The notes: generated by a model from the letters alone, not told the origin. A stretch of DNA of 64,000 nt from Athripsodes cinereus (GCA_947579605.1 OX388310.1:4898001-4962000); one strand, 5' to 3'; numbered from the stretch's first letter, positions 22,821 to 33,984 are shown. A program made the numbers and translations.

Positions 22821-23826
22821 CAGGGCCCGATTTAGTTATTTAGCCGCTCCGGGCATCAATAATATTTGCTACCCTTTACAATGACACCTTATAAGTAGTA
22901 GAGACCTGAATTTTTCGATGTTATATTTTTGGAAAATCGGTGTTGGTTTAATTCGAGTTTTAGGGATACTTTCAAGAAATCGTCGTTTTTTTTCTAAGAA
23001 ATACATGTTTTTTTTTTATAAAAAAATATAAATTAAGAGAAATCAACACAATATTTAAAATGGAAATTTTTATTTGCACTGTAAATGTTAATATGCTTAA
23101 ATATTCATATAACGATAATTCAAAATTGTTTGATAATTTACAAGTAAATGGAACAATGCCATGATTATTTGGTTTAATTAAAACACGTTTATTTTTGAAG
23201 AATAATACAATAGATTTAATACAATTACTTTGTTGAAAATAAAATATCTTGTTATTTTGGGCAAAAATGTTGTAAAGAGTCCAATTTCGGTGTTATTTTT
23301 CTAAACGTGAAAATTCGCGTTATTTGTGAAAAAGTACGAAATTCGCGAATAAATTCGGGTTTATCGCAAACGCGAAAAATTCAGGTCTTTACTTATTAGT
23401 CATGAGCATGTTATACCAAAATCCCCGATTTGGTATTGTTGACCACTTTTCCAAAAAAATGTTTTTACAGGTATCGTTTTCCAAAATTTGGTGATTTCCG
23501 TGATTCCCATCCGTCGCCAGATTTTCAAAAACGCATAGAAATTTGGAATACTTTACCTCGGTTTTGTTAAAGACTATTTCTTCAAAATCTTACATTAGCT
23601 TTTCCAAAACTAATTTAATAATTTACCTTACATTTAAAATTTCTGCTTCTCGCGTCACCAAATTTTCTTGACAGGGTACAAGAATTTGAAATATTTCAAA
23701 CTCGCCGGTATTGTTACAGAATATTTTCACGATCGAATATTGATTGAATTTTGGCGCTTCTCATGCATCATGAATTTTGCCGCTCTGGCCATTCATTCGG
23801 CATGCTTTCCCCTGGACCGGTCCCTG
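22821..23826. mobile_element. hAT-like element containing a second TIR element
   Basis: It begins CAGGGCCCGATTTAG and ends GGACCGGTCCCTG. The flanks TGGGTGAG at 22813-22820 and 23827-23834 are a perfect 8-bp duplication. Text near both ends is paired (GCCGCTCCGGGCAT left, GAATTTTGCCGCTCTGGCC right). The right interior shares CCTCGGTTTTGTTAAAGA and TTCTCGCGTCACC-like words with the 15599 element. There is no transposase ORF. A smaller TIR element sits in the left part. Confidence 0.8.
22896..23391. mobile_element. TIR element nested in the 22821 element
   Basis: The left end reads AGAGACCTGAATTTTTCG and the right end CGCGAAAAATTCAGGTCTTT, inverted repeats of about 16 bp. The flanks CTTATAAG (22888-22895) and CTTATTAG (23392-23399) differ at one base, consistent with an 8-bp target duplication, though three extra bases at the left end make this uncertain. 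The interior repeats GCGAAT/TTCGCG words near the right end. Non-coding. Confidence 0.6.
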
Positions 23827-23834
23827 TGGGTGAG

Positions 23835-24335
23835 AGGAGCCAAGCTATTTTTAGATTATAGTATGCTGGCAACTGATGGATTGTAATTTGGTTCATATTT
23901 TGGAATATACCTACTAAATTTATTCATAAAAAAAACACGACATAACGATACACAATATAAAATATTAACAATAATACAATATTCTGCCCTCCCTAATAGA
24001 GATATTCCGTGTATGGGGAGGGAGCACACAGAATTCTCTTTTGATGATTATGAAAACAGTGAATTTTAAATCTTATACAACTGTAAGAATGATTAAGAAC
24101 TTATTTAATAAAAAGTTTACTTTGATGACGCATTTTTCCCTCTATGATATCAAATTAATACAGCGAATAATTCGCACTCTATACACTGATGTGTCAATGT
24201 GTAAGTCCACTGTTCTAAGATAAATTATCTTCAAATGGTGAAATGAGTTAAGAAAAAATGAGTAGGTACCTAAATTATATTCATACAAGATTACAAGAGA
24301 TGCAATTTTCAGCCGTGAGCTACTAGATACTACTA
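23835..24335. other. AT-rich stretch, nothing recognised
   Basis: A 60-codon ORF (24041-24223) has no recognisable features. Confidence 0.35.
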
Positions 24336-24340
24336 GGTAG

Positions 24341-24591
24341 TACTATTACTATAACATCACGGCATATCCCACAAGTAGAGTAGCTAACATTTAATAAGCA
24401 TGCAAGCTGTCCTCTCCGTGTCAGAAAAAATGAGACATTCAGTATGGGTGGCAAACTTCATAACTGTAACAATTATAAAAATATGAATTTAAGACGTGAA
24501 ATGTCTTTATTTTTTCAAACACCTGTCTTTTACGGGACACTCGAAAACTAATGGAAAAGAGTGGGAGACCAATTCTTTGCCGGGTGCTCCA
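24341..24591 (-). repeat. Rep-A, near full length
   Basis: It runs from TACTATTACTATAACATCAC to GCCGGGTGCTCCA on the plus strand, with all family segments present in minus order. Confidence 0.85.
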
Positions 24592-24624
24592 TGGTCATAA
24601 TCTGTGTTTCACTGTTTTTTTTTA

Positions 24625-24780
24625 GTTGTCAAGAACGTCCTGTAAAGGGTGGAAATTCGAAAAACATCTACGTCTACATATGTATGTGATATGTAAACAA
24701 ATCATAATTATTATGTGGCGGTCAAAATCTTGAATTTAGGAATGAGCTGTGCGACCCATCCTGAAAGTCTATAAATAACG
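24625..24780 (+). repeat. Rep-A, diverged partial copy
   Basis: GTCCTGTAAAGGGTGGAAAT, then TCTTGAATTTAGGAATGAG and GCGACCCATCCTGAAAGTCT. It is inverted relative to the copies on either side. Confidence 0.55.
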
Positions 24781-24839
24781 ATTGAATAATAATAATATAT
24801 TGCTTATGGTAATGAAATACTGTACGACACAATTGTAAT

Positions 24840-24985
24840 ACTACCACTACTTCTATACCATCAGCGCATATCCCACAAGTGGGGTAGCCAGCAGACCAGC
24901 TGCATGTAAGAAACATGCAAACTGTCCTTTTCGTGGCAATATAAAATCAAGACATTCAGGTTGGGTGGCAAATTTAATTATATTT
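24840..24985 (-). repeat. Rep-A 3' part with TAC-like tail
   Basis: ACTACCACTACTTCTATACC and CACAAGTGGGGTAGCCAGCA through CATTCAGGTTGGGTGGCAAA; the 5' module is missing. Confidence 0.8.
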
Positions 24986-25344
24986 AAGTAAAAATTTAAG
25001 TATATTTATAATACATGCGGGTAGGCTGTCTCATCACATTTTAAAGACACCATAATGATGCAGGTAGATAGATATAAATATTAAGATGCATAATGATCTT
25101 CCACCAAAAACCATGGGTCTATAAATTAAACTTTACTTTTATAAATTATATTTACAGTGATTATAACCATTCTCAAAACAAATGAACAACTAGAACCACC
25201 AACAACAACAATAATAAAACACTTTATATTGTTTATGTTCACCAGTTTCTCTGTTTACAATCACCCAGTTAAGTTTATTGTTAGTGTATAATTATAATAT
25301 CTTCCAAGGGCCAATATTTCAATATACCCTAAAGTAGCAATTAA

Positions 25345-25820
25345 AAGGGTTTCACTTAGGATGATCATCTAGAGTCAGTGTTAAAGCTACTGTTTATCGA
25401 AGATGAACACGTATGTATATTCATCTTCTGCTTTCACTGTCATGACAATACTTACGTTCATGATGTCTGTAGTTTGACATATTTTCGTAAAAATTATAAA
25501 TTAATAAATATAATAACAGTTATTAGAAATTAAAAAAAAATATAAAATATCCGCAAGTACGCTACAGCATGTTAATTTTGTTTATGAATTTGACATTTAA
25601 AATGAATGCATAGTGAATAAGACAAATAATAAGAAAAAAAACTGGTATTCTGGTCGTTTGAGTGAAAGGACCTTTCATCAAAATTATGTCAGGTGATAAA
25701 TTGCTTTCATGCGTCATCGCTAGTGATCACTTTTGATAAAACGTCTATTCACATTTTTTTAATTTGGAGAATTATCCAGAGTGATTACTGAAAGCGAACA
25801 AATCTGAATACCCCTTAAGC
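25345..25820 (+). mobile_element. Rep-B MITE-like element, full-length copy
   Basis: AAGGGTTTCACTTAGGATGA at the left and AGTGATTACTGAAAGCGAAC followed by ACCCCTTAA at the right. It aligns with 6795-7262 throughout. The outermost bases are AAGGG and CCCTT beside TTAA-like text, so a TTAA-targeting family is one possibility, not shown. Confidence 0.65.
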
Positions 25821-25900
25821 CTGGCTCTTATCCTGAGGTAGCCCTCAATTCAGTTAAACTTGCTTTCACATCCAATAATCTTCAATAACTAATTTAAACT

Positions 25901-26087
25901 AAAATGTAGGGGACAGATAGAATGACACTATATACGATACTCATCAGTCCTTACATCTAGGAATTACTATAATTTCAATCAAGTTTTAAGTTGTCAATAT
26001 CAATCTAATGTTGATAATAAAAATAAACTGCCATAAAGACTATATAATATTATATCACTGAGGGTCACTATCTGTCCCTTACATTTT
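25901..26087. mobile_element. small MITE-like inverted-repeat element
   Basis: AAAATGTAGGGGACAGATAG at the left and CTATCTGTCCCTTACATTTT at the right are inverted repeats with one mismatch. The interior is AT-rich and non-coding. Confidence 0.65.
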
Positions 26088-26089
26088 GA

Positions 26090-26450
26090 TGTGAAATAAT
26101 AAATAGTTTGGTACGGAATTATGTAGGTATCGTAAATTTGAATGACAAATTTAACAAATTCAGGGTCACTCTAAGGGTGTATTAAAATATTTACTAAGAC
26201 TTTGTTAACATCACTTGCAATAAATGTTATGAACAAGATTCTCAAATTTATTACACGACCCTAAATTTTCGACGACGCAAACTTTTCATGTTTGACAACA
26301 TTCAAAATATTTGTTTTACAGCTTTTCGAATGCTGGATATTGTACTTTAAGTAAAATTATGTCTAAGTATAAATTATATGAGCCTTCATCTCTCTACCGT
26401 TGAATATAGGCGTCTTTAAAACAATTCCATGATTGTTTATAATATTAAAA
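26090..26450. other. AT-rich stretch, nothing recognised
   Basis: No structure was noticed. Confidence 0.4.
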
Positions 26451-26454
26451 AAAG

Positions 26455-26945
26455 TATTATAATTGAACATATTATGTATGCAAGTGAGACATGGACATGG
26501 TTAAAGAAGGATGAAAGTGGCATAAATGCAGTAGAAATGAGATCGTTGAGAAGGATGTGTGGTAAAAGTCTGAGAGATCGTGTGCGTAACAGTGATATAC
26601 GAAAAGAATGTGGAATGAAAGTTGGTGTAATTACGAGGATGAATGTAAATAAGTTAAGATGGTTTGGGCACGTGGAAAGAATGAATGAGAACAGAATGAC
26701 ATTTATTTGGCTGAGGGGAATGGTGCGCGAAGACGTGGGCGTCCGAGGATTAAATGGCAAGATCATTTAAATCAAATCCTACAGGACAGTCACGTGTTGA
26801 GCACATTGAACAAGAGAGCATGCATGAGGAATTGTATGACAGTGACGGAAGCGAAAGGTGTATGCAAGAATAGAAGGAAGTGGCGCTCGATCCTTTCTGC
26901 CTACCCCGCGAGGGAATCGGCGTGATGGTATGTATGTATGTATGA
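26455..26945 (+). pseudogene. LINE ORF2 C-terminal region, frameshifted (type GARRRGRPR)
   Basis: The first frame (to about 26700) reads YASETWTWLKKDESGINAVE, RRMCGKSLRDRVRNSDIRKE and NKLRWFGHVERMNENRMT. The next frame continues GNGARRRGRPRIKWQDHLNQ, NKRACMRNCMTVTEAKGVC and WRSILSAYPARESA. ASETW plus WFGHVERM plus GRPRIKW is the standard sequence downstream of the reverse-transcriptase domain in RTE-like LINEs. One frameshift near 26700 and the lack of any RT domain make it a pseudogene. It ends with GGCGTGATGGTATGTATGTA, the same terminus as at 15145, so the 3' end is intact. Confidence 0.8.
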
Positions 26946-26988
26946 TGGTTATTGAATTTGAATTTGGGCATAACGTGATGATGACAAA

Positions 26989-27305
26989 ACCAATAAAACA
27001 TTTCGATTGGAGAACCATGTTTAAACAATGTACCTACCTAATATTGTGCAAAATCTAATAAAAAAGTGAGAAAGGCGTCCGAACGCTAACGAGTTGGTTC
27101 TAGGCTGGCTAAAGTGATCTCTTTAGATGTCCATGGACAATATTCACCAAATCCGCCATTTTCCTTATCACGATATTTTATAAGGTTCACCCATCGAGAA
27201 AGATTTAGAAGCAACAATTTTGGGATTACCTATTTCAGATCTTGAATAGCTTGGGAGTGAGAATAAACAAATATGGTTCTCCAATCGAGATGTGTGTTGG
27301 TTTAT
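26989..27305. mobile_element. inverted-repeat element, about 315 bp
   Basis: CGATTGGAGAACCATGTTT near 27004 and AAATATGGTTCTCCAATCG near 27270 are inverted, and the outer text (AATAAAACA and TGTTGGTTTATT) is also complementary. It is probably a MITE. The interior is non-coding. Confidence 0.55.
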
Positions 27306-27600
27306 TCCATAATTTTCGGCTCTGAGCAACATGAAACCACAGTTTTCCTATTTTCTAATACCTATAGGACAGTGTCATTATACCATCTTCTTTTAGGACC
27401 TTATTCATCTACTTTCCACCCCCCCCGTTGTTTCATTGGAAAATTAGGTATTCGCTTTAAATTTTCCTACTTTCAAAATGATGGGCTTTTTATAATCATG
27501 CTAGGAGTTCACGTGGAGTAACTTTAATACAATTAATGCTACATGAATATAAAGGTCGTCAACTTCAATCCAAAATAATGATGAGGATTATAAAGGCTAA
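27306..27600. other. no feature recognised
   Basis: An 82-codon plus ORF (27273-27521) is hydrophobic and has a C-run (CCACCCCCCCCG). It is probably not a gene. Confidence 0.3.
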
Positions 27601-27605
27601 AACAC

Positions 27606-27800
27606 AGAAAAATATTTAGATACATTGCTACTGAAATCGACGCCCTGAAGACCTTTGAAAAACTAATCTATGACAATATTCAGAAGCCCACTGAAGACAT
27701 CACTCTTCCATCAGAGCTTTCCGCGCCCTTAGATGAATGCTCCGATGGAGGATGGGAACAGCAGCTTTTGAAATCCGGTTCGCAAGTCAAAATAATTTGA
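27606..27800 (+). other. short open frame of unknown origin
   Basis: A frame of about 58 codons without Met at the start reads YIATEIDALKTFEKLIYDNI, QKPTEDITLPSELSAPLDEC and SDGGWEQQLLKSGSQVKII before stop. Its mixed, acidic composition is unlike the Lys/Asn/Ile bias of chance ORFs here, so it may be a remnant exon or transposon fragment. I do not recognise it. It is bounded upstream by TAA. Confidence 0.3.
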
Positions 27801-28550
27801 ATATTTTAAAATTGACCCAGCTAGGGTTCTACTTGGGTTATTTGGAAGATAATATGATTTTAAATGTATTTCATAAACTCATCCACTATTCAAAACACAT
27901 AATCACTTCTATATTAGGTAGGTATATAATCAATGTGTGAATATTTTCATTTTATACTATAGCCTAAATTTTAGTTTATTTTAATCATAAATATTAATCA
28001 CAATAAAAATAAAAAATCTACCCTTTTTATACATTCGCTTGAATATGAATTTGATTATACGGCGAGGGTGAAAAAAACAATTCCAGTTAATGTGTTTCAT
28101 TCAATCTTTTTAAATTTTTATTTTATAATCCCATCGCCATATAAAAATAATTATTCAACGCATTAAACATCATGAATAATAAAATTATTATGATGGAATA
28201 AATTAATATTATTTAACTACCGTGAAAAAAAATATTGTTATTATTCGTACGATGTTATTGATTGACAAATTGAATTAGCTGTCACGTACTTACTTTCATA
28301 GTATTAATTAACCTATGTATTATATTATTATCTCACAATACATGGATTTTCCTGGCTATTAGCCAAAGCCTGTTTAACCCTAATCACACATATTATTTGG
28401 GTTTAACCACAGTTAGACATGACGTTTGATTATAAAACACACAAAGTCGATCAAGGCATTTTATAAAATGACAAGAAATATGAAAATAAATGCTTTCTAT
28501 AAGATCTAACATGTTCATTTTTTTTTTTCAAATTCAATTTTTTTTTTGAG
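27801..28550. other. AT-rich stretch, nothing recognised
   Basis: No ORF or repeat was noticed. Confidence 0.4.
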
Positions 28551-28554
28551 ACAA

Positions 28555-28680
28555 CACATCAAAATTTATTTAATATATACATACAATAAACACAATTATA
28601 CAATATTCTTTATTTGTAATATCTATTTTACCCTCAAAATGGAGCAGAGCTCGAGCTTTGAGTGATTAAAGGGTTTTTAC
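28555..28680 (-). repeat. Rep-D dispersed repeat
   Basis: ACACAATTATAC, TATTTTACCCTCAAAATGGA and GCAGAGCTCGAGCTTTG match, as complement, 56490-56575 (CAAAGCATGAGCTCTGCAGA, ATTTTGAGGGTAAAATA, ATAATTGTGTTT). There are two copies in opposite orientations; the nature of the repeat is unknown. Confidence 0.5.
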
Positions 28681-28699
28681 TAATATTCAACAAATTCGA

Positions 28700-30080
28700 C
28701 TAAACTTATCAATATAGAATATCACACTCATCAAACAATTTACTATATTTAAAATAAAACAAAAAATAACAACAAACTATGTATCTTTACACCATTCTTA
28801 CTGAACTACCTTCTTTATATTCAGTTTAAAAGTACTTAATTCATCTGGATATTTAAATTTAATCTCTTTTTCAAGCCATTTTTCTATTTATTTATTAATC
28901 TATTAATAATTTGTCCGTTTAAAAAAAAAACTTAATTCATCTCAATACTTAAATTTATTTGAACTTTCCTTAGGCCTTTATTATTCAGGTACTTGAACTC
29001 TTCATACATAATTATTATTATATTCATCACCATTTCAAATATATTGATGACCACACCAAAGCTTTAGAACGCGTGATTTTTTTATCTGGTCACACTATCA
29101 CGTCGACCTAACTTAACATCTTTATTTCAGCAGTATAAGTAAGTTTTGCTCTTGGTTTTTTGTCACCCCCAACCATAGACATACTAGACCTGCAATTAAG
29201 TACATTATTGTGGAATATTCGTGTTCCAACTTAAAGCATTAATAATAACAATAATAATATTATGCTGTCTCACTCTATATCATTAAGATGATAATGGTTA
29301 TGCGCTATCTAACAAACCGTCTCAACGGACGCTCGTTTAAAACTGGCTGTAAAATTTGATCGACTGTAGGACCGATTTTTTCTTTGAATTACCTATCTAG
29401 TATATCTTTGCCCCCAACACTCATTGAAGTATACGTAATAGTGGACTGAACAGCTGTTTTATATAGTGCATGTATTATTTCATGACCTATTTTTTTTATA
29501 AGCCTCTCTTCCATTGAACTTGGCACAAATCGTATAGAAGACATATTGTAATTAACTTTAAAGTTGTCAAGACATTATTTATGGTTGATTGATTGAATGC
29601 CGGACTTGAAATTATTTTGTCTTAATTACGAATTCTTCCTTTGAATTCCTAGATTAAACTATAAAGTCCTCTTATTCTATAGTATTCGTATAGCTATAAC
29701 TACCGATCAATGCAAGTAATAAAATATTAGGAAAACACCTAGACACACATATAATATCATGATAATATGTATTTTTCATAAATTACGACGTTATATATGA
29801 GACAAATTATATCTCAAATAATAATTTTCCATATTTCTTTCCCGTATTTATATTTCATTTTTTATTTTGAAAAAGAGCAATATTGACTTAACAAAAGGAC
29901 TAGGAAGAAATAATTTATTTTTACTTTTATATTTCACGAGCAACAATTATAATGAAATTTAATATAAGATATTTTTTTACATATAAATGCAGATAGCTTA
30001 ATTTGTGTATAAAAAGTTATTTGTCATCATCTTTCGTTAAAACAGAAAACTATATATCTATACAATCATGAGAAATCCTA
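28700..30080. other. AT-rich stretch, nothing recognised
   Basis: No ORF above 60 codons and no repeat shared with other parts was noticed. Confidence 0.4.
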
Positions 30081-30084
30081 AAAA

Positions 30085-30255
30085 TGGGGTAACCAGTAGA
30101 TCAACTACTAGTAATAAAGATGCAAGTAGGAATGGCTCATCGCCGAATTAAAGATATAAATATATAAATGTTATACGAGTATTTAACTTTTACAGGACAC
30201 TCAAAAACTTACGGAAAAGAGTGGGAGACATAGTGTTCGCCGGGGACTCCACAGA
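30085..30255 (-). repeat. Rep-A, internally deleted
   Basis: AATGGGGTAACCAGTAGATC at the left and TTTTACAGGACACTCAAAAA, TTACGGAAAAGAGTGGGAGA and CGGGGACTCCA at the right; the middle is shortened. Confidence 0.75.
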
Positions 30256-30589
30256 TACAAAGCACATAATTTTTTTAACATCAATTATTGTACATATATA
30301 TCGTTTTGTTTCTTTTCCTTTCTGAAACAAATGATTTCATTCCTTCCCGTATTAAAATTGATTATATTGTTTTTTATAAAATTGAGTTAATTATTCATCA
30401 TAATCATTAGATTATTATTACGAGTATTAATAAGTTCTTTATGCCGGAGCAAGACTACACTATGTCAAATTTTGCCCAATGTGACATACGGACATATTTT
30501 AGTGTTGTAGTCCTTTTTCATGGCATTTTGATTTACCTAGAAAACGTGTAATATTTTTTTTGGCTATTTTGGTTTTTATTTAAATACCT

Positions 30590-30765
30590 TTGGATTAGTT
30601 GGAAGAGATCGCGCCTTTGCGATTAACTCGCCCTATGTATATTGATTGTATCTAACTTAAATGTTTACTTTTTATGTACCTAATTGTTTGTAATCAATGT
30701 ACAGTAAAGAAGAAATGAATCAATAATTATTTTGTAATATCCATAAATAAAAATAATAATCAAAC
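30590..30765 (+). mobile_element. LINE 3' end
   Basis: GGATTAGTTGGAAGAGATCG, CGATTAACTCGCCC and a terminal AATAAAAATAATAATC. A diverged relative of the 12885-13033 terminus. Confidence 0.6.
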
Positions 30766-30937
30766 CTTTGTTAAAGCAAAACAACGCCAATTTAACAAAA
30801 GATTGTGTATTTTGTGAAATATGATTTCAATTAGCAATCACTCACAATAATTTTTGTCAGTAATTTCGTGTTAACTAACGTGTGAGAAACAAATGTAATA
30901 TCTAAATTTGACACACGAATCTACCATATTATTATGA

Positions 30938-31172
30938 GGTTTAGAAAAGACAACGTCACCTTATTTGGTAGTGCCCTTATACTCGAATGCATCTATCATG
31001 CGATGCGATACACATACTAGGTATCCAGAACAATATGTACACATGAAGCTGTCATTGGGGCTAATAAGAAAGAATATTGGAGTCTTCGGCATGTCATCCG
31101 CTAGCATAATTGGAAAAAGAACACTTCGCGAAAAAGATATGTTGTGTGAAGTGACGTTGTCTTTTCTAAACC
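30938..31172. mobile_element. MITE-like element with perfect 22-bp TIRs
   Basis: 30938-30959 (GGTTTAGAAAAGACAACGTC then AC) is exactly complementary to 31151-31172. The length is 235 bp. The interior gives a 71-codon ORF that stops just outside, with no known similarity. Flanking TATGA text occurs on both sides but offset. Confidence 0.7.
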
Positions 31173-31174
31173 TT

Positions 31175-31905
31175 CTATGATAGTTTGATTTATTAAATTT
31201 TCACATATTTGTTAAAAAAATATTGTTAAACAATTGCAATATTGTTGAAAAAATTTTGAACGGCCATACTGAAAAATGTCGTCTCGTGACATAAGGTGGT
31301 TTCGTTCCGGCATACAAAGTTATTAGTATTATGCTGGTATTGCAGTTAAGGTATTTAAGGGAGACTTTGTATTGTAGTTCATTATTTAGGAGTTAACTAA
31401 ACTTAAGTGCCGTTTAAGTTTAATATCATCTAATAATAATAATCATACTTAATGCAGTTCGCTTCATTTCCTTGAAACGTTCGTGTGATGTAGTAATTCC
31501 TATATAAATATTTTAGTTCCTTTGTAAATACACGTAATTATGTTTGCTTGTTTGTTTTTATGTCTTCTTCAGCTCATTTCTTTTCCACTGCTGATTAAAG
31601 AAAGCTTTATTAGTACTCGTATGTATACCACTTATCACTGTCTTCTGACAACGTCTTTCACCTAACCGCCTCTATTTTCTTTACTTTGTCATTCCATCTT
31701 GTATCCCCATACTCATTCTCACCATAATATGTCCTCTATGAATACCTTATTATTAAGGCAAGACAGCTAAAAAATATTTCATTCTGTAAAAAGACTCATA
31801 ATTTAAGCATTTTCATTCTAAGAATATTACCACATACATATTTATTTTCACTATACTATATACATCAATCATTATAAAGTATAGTTATCATAAATTTTTA
31901 TTTAT
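31175..31905. other. AT-rich stretch, nothing recognised
   Basis: No coding or repeat signal was found. Confidence 0.4.
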
Positions 31906-31914
31906 TTAAAATTT

Positions 31915-32030
31915 TCAATTCAATGGTTAGGTATGTCACCCATTCTGTATGCCTTATTATACTAACAAAATGGAGAATTGTATGTTTATTACATTTATTT
32001 AGTTCGCTGGCTATCCCACAAGTGACAAAA
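31915..32030 (+). repeat. Rep-A partial, diverged
   Basis: AATGGTTAGGTATGTCACCC, ATTCTGTATGCCTTATTATA and GCTGGCTATCCCACAAGTGA follow Rep-A plus order. Confidence 0.65.
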
Positions 32031-32274
32031 ATGATATAGTTTTCGTGATAACTTAGATGAAGTATAATGTGGAAATTGAATAATATCAACTTTAATTTTT
32101 TTATCAAAATATTGTAATTTTCCTTCCTGGAGATGTGTATATCCATAATGACACACACATGCACAAACAGGATTTAATGTCGCATTAAAGCGAGAAATCC
32201 TGCCCCGAGGGACCACTCTAGATTTATATACATACTCCACATATATCTACAGACTCTTTCTTTTTTGTGTTACA

Positions 32275-32520
32275 GTCCATAAGATCGGTCTGCGACGTAT
32301 TTGAATTTTCTTCTCCATTCCTCTCGGTCTTCTTCCAGTCTTTCCAATCCTACCTTTGTGCTACAACGCATGTCCTCCACCACTTGATTCTTGCAGACGT
32401 TTCTTGATCGACCTCTACAGCTCCTCCCTTCGGTCATGCCCTCCGCGATGGTAATGAAATTCTTTGATAACTGGTCATCTTTCTCCGACCGAATCCAGAC
32501 CTAAAGCTGGTATATAAGTA
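32275..32520 (-). pseudogene. LINE ORF2 C-terminal tail (type EGxTEGRSCRGR)
   Basis: The minus strand reads IAEGMTEGRSCRGRSRNVCK, NQVVEDMRCSTKVGLERLEE and DREEWRRKFKYVADRSYGL. The same ending (EGRTEGTNGRGRPR, then LAENREEWRRKSKLVADQSN) lies inside each of the two 3075-bp elements. It is the end of an RTE-like LINE ORF2. Only the tail survives. Confidence 0.7.
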
Positions 32521-32740
32521 AATATATTTAGATTTATGCACTACATTTTTACAGGCAGCAACGAGGCGAGTTGATGTTGTATGATGGTGATATTATTAAT
32601 ACCGTGCAGTAGACGGAAATATGTTTTCCACTGCATGAGTTAAATTATATTATATTAAATTGTCTAACAGGAAATTAAGGATGCGGAGTCTTTAATTTTC
32701 TTATAACATACCAGAACGTTTTTTTTACACTCTGCCAGAA

Positions 32741-33016
32741 TTTTAGTTTACACACGAATGTATTATAATACATCACGCGGGAACATTTTAGTTTACACAC
32801 GAATGTATTATAATACATCACGCGGGAACATTTTAGTTTACACACGAATGTATTAAAATACATCACGCGGGAACATTTTAGTTTACACACGAATGTATTA
32901 TAATACATCACGCGGGAACATTTTAGTTTACACACGAATGTATTATAATACATCACGCGGGAACATTTTAGTTTACACACGAATGTATTATAATACATCA
33001 CGCGGGAACATTTTAC
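32741..33016. repeat. 45-bp tandem repeat, six units
   Basis: Units start at 32741, 32786, 32831, 32876, 32921 and 32966, with the first bases of a seventh at 33011. Units are almost identical; one carries TATTAAAATACA in place of TATTATAATACA. Each contains the 14-bp palindrome TGTATTATAATACA. Because 45 is a multiple of three, a minus frame stays open through the array (15-residue repeat KCSRVMYYNTFVCKL), giving a 123-codon ORF that is probably not a gene. Confidence 0.9.
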
Positions 33017-33099
33017 TTCCAAACAGTTAGCAAAAGAAACATCCACTATTAATGTTTTTATGATTTATGTATATTTATTTATTTATTTATTGTAACTTT

Positions 33100-33345
33100 T
33101 TGCTCTGAAGGTGGGGAAAAAGAGAAACCTTTAATTGTGTATCTGGAGATGTGCAAACGGTGAGACACATAGTGCAGGGCTGCGATTTAAAAAAAAAAAC
33201 TTTAGGATATCCATGAAGCAGGACCGGAGGCGGTGAACTGGCTGTCAGCGATGGTGCCAAGACTGTAGAGGATACGACGCAGCCCACATGGGTTAAGATT
33301 ATCAACACACCAAGCCAAGCGACAAGTACCTAAGTTAGTACATAT
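33100..33345 (+). pseudogene. LINE C-terminal fragment, frameshifted
   Basis: The frame reads NCVSGDVQTVRHIVQGC, which resembles the Cys/His motif after the RNase H-like region of Jockey/I-type LINE ORF2. It continues after a frameshift near 33230 as AVNWLSAMVPRL and further text. An A-run at 33190-33201 is one cause of frame damage. It is a different LINE type from the GRPR tails. Confidence 0.5.
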
Positions 33346-33524
33346 ATTAATTTATTTAATTTATTTATTCTTTACCGTATATTGATCACAATATGTACAT
33401 ACAATTTTATATAAAAATGCATTCGAATTAGATATATGTAGGTACCTAATTACTCTTTCTTTACTTTAATTTTATTTATAAAAAAAATGTTTTTTTTTCG
33501 TTTTCTTTTCTGTATTCAGCCTCA

Positions 33525-33815
33525 ACACATGGCAAACACCCCTAATTAATTGATTTTAATTGACACGGAGAGGACAACCCATACCTACTAATAATCCTAA
33601 ATGCTTTTTTATTGGAACGGTGAGGACAATATGCTTGTTTATTACGTGCAGTTACTTCACTGGCAACCCCACATGTGGGATATTTATTTATTTATTTACA
33701 GCATTGCCTTTGATTACAAAAAAATATTACAAGTGGACAATTTACAAGGTACAAAACAATGAAAACTTAATGACTACAATTAATTGGATATGCTGTGATG
33801 GTATAATATAAAGTA
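33525..33815 (+). repeat. Rep-A split by a small LINE insertion
   Basis: ACACATGGCAAACACCCC, GGAACGGTGAGGACAATATG and CACTGGCAACCCCACATGTG precede the insertion; TATGCTGTGATGGTATAATA follows it. The two pieces join across the repeated GGATA at 33678-33682 and 33786-33790. Confidence 0.7.
33683..33785 (-). mobile_element. 103-bp LINE 3' fragment with 5-bp TSD
   Basis: It begins TTTATTTATTTATTTACAGC, the complement of an AAATA-type LINE tail, and is flanked by GGATA on both sides. It is a strongly 5'-truncated retroposition into Rep-A. Confidence 0.65.
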
Positions 33816-33869
33816 TACCTACTAGTAGTATTTCTTTATGAATATTGATGTTAATTTTCTTATACGAGA

Positions 33870-33945
33870 AGAGAGGTTTTTACACTTGCCTTTTAAAGGA
33901 AACTTGTAGTGTGAGGCCGATTATATATCGGGACACTCCATGTAA
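33870..33945 (-). repeat. Rep-A 5' module, inverted
   Basis: ACTTGCCTTTTAAAGGAAAC and GGGACACTCCATG resemble the first third of Rep-A in minus orientation, 55 bp after a plus-oriented copy. Confidence 0.5.
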
Positions 33946-33984
33946 TAAAAGAAATACATTCATATTATTAAATTCAATCAATAT

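Noticed and set aside
32675..33046. 123-codon ORF with a 15-residue repeat
   Set aside because: It is explained by a 45-bp tandem repeat whose length is a multiple of three; no start context and no relatives.
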